DNA of 64,000 bases from Amycolatopsis coloradensis (GTDB lineage: Bacteria > Actinomycetota > Actinomycetes > Mycobacteriales > Pseudonocardiaceae), in contig NZ_MQUQ01000003.1 of assembly GCF_001953865.1 (NCBI RefSeq), positions 385,917-449,916 on the forward strand, in the 5' to 3' direction. The notes beneath the pieces were generated by a model. The model saw only the letters and a program-made list of their open reading frames with translations, did not search any database and had not been told where the DNA came from. The position numbers and the translations under genes were made by a program. Each line of letters starts with the position of its first letter. Position 1 is the stretch's first letter. Shown here in pieces: positions 58,554 to 64,000 of this stretch.

Positions 58554-59453
58554 GTGGGACAAGGACAACTGCGTGCGGGTCTGGTCGGTGCCGGTCCGTG
58601 GGCGAAGACGGTGCACGCGCCGGGCCTCGCCGATCACCCGGGTACGACGTTGAGCGCGGTCTGGGCCAGGCGTCCCGAAGCCGCCGCGGAGCTGGCCGAA
58701 GCGCATGGCGCCGAGGCTGTCGGCAGCTTCGAAGAGTTGCTCGACCAGGTGGACGCGGTCGCGTTCGCCGTGCCGCCCGCCGTGCAGGCGGAGCTGGCGG
58801 TCAAGGCGGCGGAGGCGGGCAAGCACGTCATCCTGGAGAAGCCGATCGCCGCGGATCTCGACGGCGCGCGAAGGCTCGCGGACGCGGTCGGCGCCGCCGG
58901 CGTGGTCAGCCTCGTGGTCCTGATCCTGCGGTACTCGCCGATGACCCGGGACTGGCTCGACGGAATCAAGGAAGCGGGTGGCTGGCGCGGCGGCGGCGCG
59001 CGCTGGCTTTCCGGCGCGCTGCTCGGCGGGCAGTACCAGGATTCGGCGTGGCGGCACGACTCCGGCGCGCTCGCCGACATCGGCCCGCACGCCTTCGATC
59101 TGCTGGACGCGGCGCTCGGTGAGATCACCGACGTGCTCGCCGCGCACCGGAGCGATGACGATCTGTGGCAGTGCCTGTTCGCCCACGCGGGTGGCGCGAC
59201 CAGTACGGCGACCCTGTCGCTGCGGCTGCCGATCCAGCCGACGGTCGTCGAAGTGGCCGTTTACGGCGAGCACGGCTATCGCACGTTAGGGCGGAAACCG
59301 GGTTCCGCCGGTGAGTCGTACACCGCGCTTCTGGACGATTTCGCCGCGATGGCCGCGAGCGGGACGACCTCGCACCCGTGTGACGTGGGTCGCGGACTGC
59401 ACCTGCAGAAACTGATCGAACGCGCACGGGAGCTCGCCGGACACGGCAAGTAG
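58554..59453 (+). CDS. Gfo/Idh/MocA family oxidoreductase
   Basis: GTG 58554 gives a 299-residue NAD(P)-dependent oxidoreductase: Rossmann motif AGLVGAGPWA, the lysine in ILEKPIA (family catalytic Lys), and the C-terminal mixed beta domain with SGALADIGPHAFDLLDAALG. Family members act on sugars, inositols or amino-sugar derivatives. Nothing adjacent points to the substrate. After its stop, 371 nt carry DnaA-like boxes and a hairpin but no gene. Confidence 0.9.
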   Translation: MGQGQLRAGLVGAGPWAKTVHAPGLADHPGTTLSAVWARRPEAAAELAEAHGAEAVGSFEELLDQVDAVAFAVPPAVQAELAVKAAEAGKHVILEKPIAADLDGARRLADAVGAAGVVSLVVLILRYSPMTRDWLDGIKEAGGWRGGGARWLSGALLGGQYQDSAWRHDSGALADIGPHAFDLLDAALGEITDVLAAHRSDDDLWQCLFAHAGGATSTATLSLRLPIQPTVVEVAVYGEHGYRTLGRKPGSAGESYTALLDDFAAMAASGTTSHPCDVGRGLHLQKLIERARELAGHGK

Positions 59454-59515
59454 TACACAGGTCAATCATCAGGCTTTTCCTTGTGGGATAACGCCTTCTT
59501 CCTGCGACTTCGCAA

Positions 59516-59553
59516 CCATCCACAGGTTTGTCCACAGGCTCCACTGTGGACGG
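59516..59553. other. Cluster of three DnaA-like boxes
   Basis: CCATCCACA (59516-59524, 7 of 9 to TTATCCACA), TTGTCCACA (59528-59536, 8 of 9) and inverted TGTGGACGG (59545-59553) lie within 38 nt. Together with the pair at 53376 this makes two clusters 6 kb apart in non-coding DNA. The rest of the spacer (59454-59824) has no ORF with codon bias. Confidence 0.55.
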
Positions 59554-59768
59554 CCGCTCCTCCAAGCCAAGCACGGGGAAGCCCTTTCCGCTACCGGAAA
59601 GATCACCTCTTGGCGCTACTCGAGCATCGCGCACTCGCCGGTAAATCGCTTGACCGCCGTGCGAAGGTGATCGCGAAAGCACCACTTTGCCTGGAAAGAG
59701 GGATGCCTCATGCCTGACGCCTTCAGCGCCGTCGGCACGAGCTAGCCGGCGCACACGCCAACTCCACC

Positions 59769-59800
59769 ACGCACGCGGGTCCTCCCGTGCGTCTCTCTTT
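59769..59800 (+). terminator. Hairpin with pyrimidine tail upstream of the GNAT gene
   Basis: ACGCAC (59769-59774) pairs with GTGCGT (59787-59792), and GGG/CCC extend the stem past a two-base bulge, followed by CTCTCTTT. It could end an upstream transcript or act as an attenuator for the GNAT gene 30 nt later. Confidence 0.45.
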
Positions 59801-59824
59801 CCTGCCCGAAAGGCATGACAACCA

Positions 59825-60613
59825 GTGCTTTCCGACACGATCAGGGCGCTACAGTCCTACATCCGCGTCACCGCGGCGAAATTCCGTGAAACCGAGCGGA
59901 TCGGGCCCTTCCTGGCCACGTACTACCTCGAGGCCGACAGCCCCTTTCTCAACTACGCGATCCCCGACGACGGCGCCGTCCCCACTTCGGACGACGTCAC
60001 CCGGCTCACCGAGGCGTTCCGCATGCGCGGACTCGTGCCGCGCCTGGAGTTCCTGACGGAAGCGGTTCCGGCCGCCGAGGCCGTGCTCGTCAAGGGCGGG
60101 TACACGCTGGAGCGGCGGGTCCCGCTGATGATCTGCACTCCGGAGCAGCTCGTCAAGCAGCCGAAACCGGCCGGGATCACGCTGGTGGATCCGAAAACGG
60201 CCGATGAGCTGCGGAAGATGATCCGGGCGCAGAACCTCGCCTTCGGGGAGGCCGATCCCGATCAGCACCTCGAACCGTCGCCGGATCAGTTGAGCGGCGA
60301 GACCCTGTCGGTGATGGCCGTCGCCGAAACCGGTGAGGTCGTCGGCGGCGGGGTCGCGACCGCGATCCTGGACGGCGCGACCGAGATCGCGGGCATCGGG
60401 GTGATCGAGGGGTACCGGAGCCGCGGGATCGCGGCGGCGATGACGGCGCACTTGACCCGAGTTGCCCATTCACGGGGCGGGTATTCGGTGTTCCTGACGC
60501 CGGGCGCCGGACAGGCGGAGCGCGTCTACGGCCGGGTCGGTTTCAGGACCTCGGCCGAGTGCGTGCACCTGTCAGTCCCGGTCAGCGGAGCAGGGATCCA
60601 CATCGACGGATGA
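59825..60613 (+). CDS. GNAT N-acetyltransferase
   Basis: The 262-residue protein has a C-terminal GNAT domain (about 120-255) with IAGIGVIEGYRSRGIAAAM containing the acetyl-CoA pyrophosphate motif R-x-x-G-x-A, and an N-terminal helical half of about 115 residues specific to its subfamily. The acetyl acceptor is unknown. GTG 59825 is the start; the ribosome site GAAAGG lies about 14 nt upstream. Confidence 0.88.
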   Translation: MLSDTIRALQSYIRVTAAKFRETERIGPFLATYYLEADSPFLNYAIPDDGAVPTSDDVTRLTEAFRMRGLVPRLEFLTEAVPAAEAVLVKGGYTLERRVPLMICTPEQLVKQPKPAGITLVDPKTADELRKMIRAQNLAFGEADPDQHLEPSPDQLSGETLSVMAVAETGEVVGGGVATAILDGATEIAGIGVIEGYRSRGIAAAMTAHLTRVAHSRGGYSVFLTPGAGQAERVYGRVGFRTSAECVHLSVPVSGAGIHIDG

Positions 60614-60655
60614 CCACTCGCGTGAACCCGTCCGTCCGGCGTTGATCGCGGGAAC

Positions 60656-61087
60656 TCAGTCGTCCGAGTAGCCGCCGCGGCGGGTTCGTTTGACCTCGCC
60701 GCGGCGTTTCTTCGAGGCCAGGCGGCGTTCCTTCGAACCCCGTGAGGGTTTGGTGGGACGCCGCTTGGCGGCCGGGGGCGCCGACGCGTCCACCAGCAGC
60801 ATGACCAGCCGCGCCCGCGCGGCTTCCCGGTTCATCAGCTGGGAGCGGTGTTCGGACGCGGTGATCGTGACGACGCCGTCGACGAGGCGCGACGAAAGCC
60901 GGTCCAGCATGCGGGCCCGGAGGTGTTCCGGGATCGCAGCCGAACCGGCCACGTCGAAGGAGAGTTCGACTCGCGAGTCCGTGGTGTTCACGCCCTGCCC
61001 ACCCGGACCCGACGACCGGGAGAACCGTTCGCTCAATTCGGCACCCGGGATCACGAACCGGGTGCCGACCACCACGTCATCAGCCAC
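60656..61087 (-). CDS. arfB: Ribosome rescue peptidyl-tRNA hydrolase ArfB
   Basis: The 143-residue protein is the RF-1-like domain alone: SSGPGGQGVNTTDSRVELS has the catalytic GGQ (about 28-31), and the C-terminal tail is rich in Lys/Arg (RRLASKKRRGEVKRTRR), as needed to enter the mRNA channel of stalled ribosomes. ArfB frees nascent chains on non-stop ribosomes. GTG 61087 is the start. It is transcribed in the same direction as purM, 34 nt downstream of it. Confidence 0.94.
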   Translation of the reverse strand: MADDVVVGTRFVIPGAELSERFSRSSGPGGQGVNTTDSRVELSFDVAGSAAIPEHLRARMLDRLSSRLVDGVVTITASEHRSQLMNREAARARLVMLLVDASAPPAAKRRPTKPSRGSKERRLASKKRRGEVKRTRRGGYSDD

Positions 61088-61120
61088 GAGCCCAGTGTTC
61101 CACCTGAGCCAAGAGATTTA

Positions 61121-62191
61121 TCAGAAGCGCGGGTGGTCACCGGAAAGCACGGCGCGCGGGCCGTCCGGGTCTTCCGCGGGCTGCACGTCGCCGAGGATCC
61201 ACGCCGGCACGTGCCGCGCGGTCAGCATCGCCAGCGCCCGGTCGACGTCGTCGGCGCCGACGATCGCGACCATGCCGACGCCCATGTTGAACGTCTTCTC
61301 CAGTTCGGCGCGCTCGACCTTGCCGCGGTGCCCGATCAGGGCGAACACCGGCGCGGGCGTCCAGGTGCCGCGTTCGAGCTTCGCGACCAGGCCGCGCGGC
61401 ATGACCCGGGCGAGGTTCTGCTCCAGCCCGCCACCCGTGACGTGCGCGAACGTGCGGACATCGGCTTCGGCCACCAGCGCGAGGCAGTCCTTCGCGTAGA
61501 TCCTGGTCGGCTCCAGCATCTCCTCGCCCAGCGAGCGGCCGAACTCCTCGACGTGCCCGTCGAGCGGCATGCGCGCGATCTCCAGCAGTACGTGCCTGGC
61601 GAGCGAGTAACCGTTGGAGTGCAGGCCGGACGAGCCGAGCGCGAGGACGACGTCACCGGGGCGGACCCGCTCCGGGCCGAGCACCTTCGAAGCTTCGACG
61701 ACGCCGATACCGGTACCCGAAAGGTCGTAGTCGTGCTCGCCCATCAGACCGGGGTGCTCCGCGGTCTCGCCGCCGAGCAGCGCGCAGCCCGCCTGGACAC
61801 ATCCCTCGGCGATGCCGCCGACCAGCGCCGCGATCTTCTCCGGCACGACCTTGCCGACGGCGATGTAGTCCTGCATGAACAGCGGCTCGGCACCGGTGAC
61901 GACCAGGTCGTCGACGACCATCGCGACCAGGTCGATGCCGACGGTGTCGTGCTTGTCGAGTGCCTGGGCGACGGCGATCTTGGTGCCGACCCCGTCGGTC
62001 GACGAGGCCAGTACCGGCTCTTTCCACTTGTCCAGCTTCAGGGAGAACAGCCCGGCGAAACCGCCGACCCCGCCCATCACCTCGGGCCTGGTGGCCCTCT
62101 CGGCGTGCGGTTTGAGCAGCTCAACGGCTTTGTCACCGGCGTCGATACTGACCCCGGCGGCGGCGTACGTGGCGCTCGTGGACTCGCTCAC
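61121..62191 (-). CDS. purM: Phosphoribosylformylglycinamidine cyclo-ligase PurM
   Basis: GTG 62191, with GGAG about 9 nt upstream, gives 356 residues beginning with SESTSATYAAAGVSID; a TTG start at 62206 would add five. ATP and FGAR-binding segments ASSTDGVGTK, DLVAMVVDDLVVTGAEPLF and LLGGETAEHPGLM are intact. PurM closes the imidazole ring to AIR, step five of purine synthesis. It follows purF by about 30 nt or less on the same strand, forming the purF-purM operon conserved in actinobacteria. Confidence 0.97.
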   Translation of the reverse strand: MSESTSATYAAAGVSIDAGDKAVELLKPHAERATRPEVMGGVGGFAGLFSLKLDKWKEPVLASSTDGVGTKIAVAQALDKHDTVGIDLVAMVVDDLVVTGAEPLFMQDYIAVGKVVPEKIAALVGGIAEGCVQAGCALLGGETAEHPGLMGEHDYDLSGTGIGVVEASKVLGPERVRPGDVVLALGSSGLHSNGYSLARHVLLEIARMPLDGHVEEFGRSLGEEMLEPTRIYAKDCLALVAEADVRTFAHVTGGGLEQNLARVMPRGLVAKLERGTWTPAPVFALIGHRGKVERAELEKTFNMGVGMVAIVGADDVDRALAMLTARHVPAWILGDVQPAEDPDGPRAVLSGDHPRF

Positions 62192-62221
62192 GGAAGCGGA
62201 CTCCAACTCTGGAAGAAAGGA

Positions 62222-63760
62222 CTAGGGACGCCGGATGGCGTCTTCAGCACCGTACCCGGCAGGGCTGACGGGCTTCGCCGCGCCATTGACCGAGTCCAGG
62301 CTCTCCAGCAGGTGCTTCCCGATCAGCGCGTCCTCGGGCAACGCGATCGGGTACTCGCCGGAGAAGCACGCGGTGCACAGTCGCGACTTCGGCTGCTCCG
62401 AGGCCGCGACCAGCCCGTCGAGGGAGATGTAGCCCAAAGTGTCCGCGCCGATGGAGCGGCGGATGCCGTCGAGGTCGACGCCGTTGGCCACCAGTTCGGC
62501 GCGGGAAGCGAAGTCGATCCCGTAGAAACACGGCCAGCGGACGGGCGGTGAGGCGATCCGGACGTGCACCTCGAGCGCGCCGGCTTCCCGCAGCATGCGG
62601 ACCAGCGCGCGCTGGGTGTTGCCGCGGACGATGGAGTCGTCGACCACGACGAGCCGCTTGCCGCGGATGACGTCGCGCAGCGGGTTCAGCTTCAGCCGGA
62701 TGCCCAGCTGGCGGATGGTCTGCGACGGCTGGATGAAGGTGCGGCCGACGTAGGCGTTCTTCACCAGGCCGGTGCCGTAGGGAATGCCGGAGCCCTGCGC
62801 GTAGCCGATGGCGGCCGGGGTGCCGGATTCGGGCACCGGCATGACCAGGTCGGCGTCGGCCGGATGCTCGCCTGCAAGCTTGCGGCCGATCTCGACGCGG
62901 GTGGCGTGCACGCTGCGGCCGGCGATCGAGGTGTCGGGGCGCGCGAGGTACACGTACTCGAAGACACAGCCCTTGGGCTCGGGTGTCGCGAACCGCGAGG
63001 AGCGCAGGCCTTCGGCGTCGATGGCGATCAGCTCACCGGGCTCGACCTCGCGGACGAACGACGCGCCGCAGATGTCCAGCGCGGCCGTCTCGCTCGCGAC
63101 CACCCAGCCGCGTTCGAGCCTGCCCAGCACCAGCGGGCGCACGCCGTGCGCGTCGCGGGCGGCGTACAGGGTGGACTCGTCGGCGAAGACCAGGCAGAAA
63201 GCGCCCTTGAGGGTGGGCAGCAGTTCCATCGCGGCGGCTTCGATGCCCTTGTCGGCGGCGTTGGCCGCGAGCAGCCCGCACACCAGGTCGGAGTCGCTGG
63301 ACGAACCGGTCAGGCCCGCGTGCGGTTTGAGCCCGGCTTCGACCGTGCGATCCCGCAGTTCCGCGGTGTTGACCAGGTTTCCGTTGTGCGCGAAGGACAG
63401 GCCACTGCCGGTGGCGGTGGTGCGGAAGATCGGCTGCGCGTTCTCCCAGATGGTCGCGCCGGTGGTCGAGTAGCGGCAGTGCCCGACGGCGATATGTCCC
63501 TGCAGCGACTGCAGGACCTGCTCGTCGAAAACCTGACTGACCAGGCCGAGATCCTTGAAGACGACGATCTGCGAACCGTCGGAGACCGAGATGCCGGCCG
63601 CTTCCTGGCCGCGGTGCTGAAGTGCGTAGAGCCCGTAGTAGGTCAGCTTCGCGACCTCTTCTCCGGGCGCCCAGACACCGAAGACGCCGCATTCTTCGCG
63701 GGGTTCCGGATCGGGCTGGTCGGTCACGGGCTGTCCGGCGACGGACGGGTCGGAAACCAC
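62222..63760 (-). CDS. purF: Amidophosphoribosyltransferase PurF
   Basis: The 512-residue enzyme begins with a 23-residue propeptide; Cys24 in REECGVFGVW becomes the N-terminal nucleophile after cleavage. The glutaminase domain has YYGLYALQHRGQEAAG, and the C-terminal domain the PRPP loop VVVDDSIVRGNTQ. The final CTACFSGEYP carries cysteines typical of the Fe-S cluster-binding type. It starts purine synthesis and is feedback-inhibited by nucleotides in known relatives. GTG 63760 is preceded by GGGAG. Confidence 0.97.
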   Translation of the reverse strand: MVSDPSVAGQPVTDQPDPEPREECGVFGVWAPGEEVAKLTYYGLYALQHRGQEAAGISVSDGSQIVVFKDLGLVSQVFDEQVLQSLQGHIAVGHCRYSTTGATIWENAQPIFRTTATGSGLSFAHNGNLVNTAELRDRTVEAGLKPHAGLTGSSSDSDLVCGLLAANAADKGIEAAAMELLPTLKGAFCLVFADESTLYAARDAHGVRPLVLGRLERGWVVASETAALDICGASFVREVEPGELIAIDAEGLRSSRFATPEPKGCVFEYVYLARPDTSIAGRSVHATRVEIGRKLAGEHPADADLVMPVPESGTPAAIGYAQGSGIPYGTGLVKNAYVGRTFIQPSQTIRQLGIRLKLNPLRDVIRGKRLVVVDDSIVRGNTQRALVRMLREAGALEVHVRIASPPVRWPCFYGIDFASRAELVANGVDLDGIRRSIGADTLGYISLDGLVAASEQPKSRLCTACFSGEYPIALPEDALIGKHLLESLDSVNGAAKPVSPAGYGAEDAIRRP

Positions 63761-63867
63761 CGAGGTGCTCCCAGGGGAGAAGAGGGCAGGCCACCACCAG
63801 TGTAAACGGTGAGCCAGAGATCAACGCGCCGCGCGACGTGGTACTGGACACGCTTTGTGCGGTGACG

Positions 63868-64000
63868 GTGAGTGAACCCGCGTCCACGATCGACGTCGGC
63901 GAGTCCACACAAGACGGAGAGGGCGGCCGGGGTGGCTTCACGCCTGCGCAGAACGGTCGTTCAATGACCGTGAGTGACGGGCGGGTGTCAAGGCCCATCA
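63868..64000 (+). CDS. Possible divergent partial gene at the window edge
   Basis: Beyond the purF promoter region a plus-strand frame from GTG 63868 (or GTG 63862) stays open to the window end, about 44 codons of Gly/Ser/Asp-rich sequence (TIDVGESTQDGEGGRGG). No domain is recognised. In related genomes a divergent gene often lies beyond purF, but this segment could equally be non-coding. Positions 63761-63867 are upstream DNA of purF. Confidence 0.25.
   Translation, partial: MSEPASTIDVGESTQDGEGGRGGFTPAQNGRSMTVSDGRVSRPI

Noticed and set aside
59710..59745. 11-codon frame before the hairpin at 59769 as a leader peptide
   Set aside because: No run of a regulatory amino acid and the downstream GNAT gene is not biosynthetic; evidence too thin.

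Overview
The window is high-GC actinobacterial chromosome, almost certainly from the Pseudonocardiaceae and most like Amycolatopsis. The evidence is a mycothiol synthase gene (mshD) beside the orphan nitrogen regulator gene glnR, a DUF3073 gene, a DUF2993/LmeA gene, GTG and TTG starts, strong third-position GC bias, and several families of near-perfect intergenic palindromes of the kind scattered through Amycolatopsis genomes. No integrase, transposase, phage gene or CRISPR array is visible. Genus assignment is inference.

Layout. 1-8 kb: end of an L,D-transpeptidase lipoprotein gene, then a signalling and DNA-modification cluster: Ser/Thr kinase and N6-adenine-type DNA methylase on the minus strand, a divergent PP2C phosphatase, tRNA-Ser(GGA), and a plus-strand operon of two related small helical proteins, a soluble FtsK/SpoIIIE-type ATPase and a third small helical protein. 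8-17 kb: secreted nuclease, secreted BNR protein, a DUF305 lipoprotein, tRNA-Ser(CGA), CsbD, tadA with its partner, and an M20 amidohydrolase. 17-18 kb: a decayed dihydrodipicolinate-synthase-like gene and unexplained DNA. 18-31 kb: fatty acid desaturase operon, a lysA-type decarboxylase with an Lrp regulator, a HelD-like ATPase, a Tat-exported phosphoesterase, an EamA transporter, a SodC-like protein, an F420/FMN oxidoreductase, a DUF2339 membrane protein and a short-chain cis-prenyltransferase.

32-64 kb is largely core genome and keeps the gene neighbourhood of M. tuberculosis Rv0808-Rv0823c: dus, LCP protein, phoU, pst transporter, mshD, glnR, lmeA, thioredoxin, sulfurtransferase (cysA2), sseC, nitrobindin-like protein, pabC-like, ygfZ, DUF3073, purM and purF. 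Species-specific insertions include a diguanylate cyclase, idi, pxpBC, an RsiG-like anti-sigma protein, an asparaginase and a 3-hydroxybutyryl-CoA dehydrogenase.

How parts work together. pstSCAB and phoU form the phosphate uptake and signalling module; PHO boxes (11-nt direct repeats of GTTCAC) lie upstream of both pstS and phoU, so PhoP/RegX3-type control is well supported. The sulfurtransferase operon is preceded by a probably leaderless 28-codon reading frame with Cys codons, which fits cysteine-responsive attenuation. purF-purM form an operon. The most novel-looking material is the kinase/methylase/phosphatase/FtsK-like cluster at 0.6-7.9 kb and a pair of palindromes (8.0 and 39.0 kb) whose inner stems covary.
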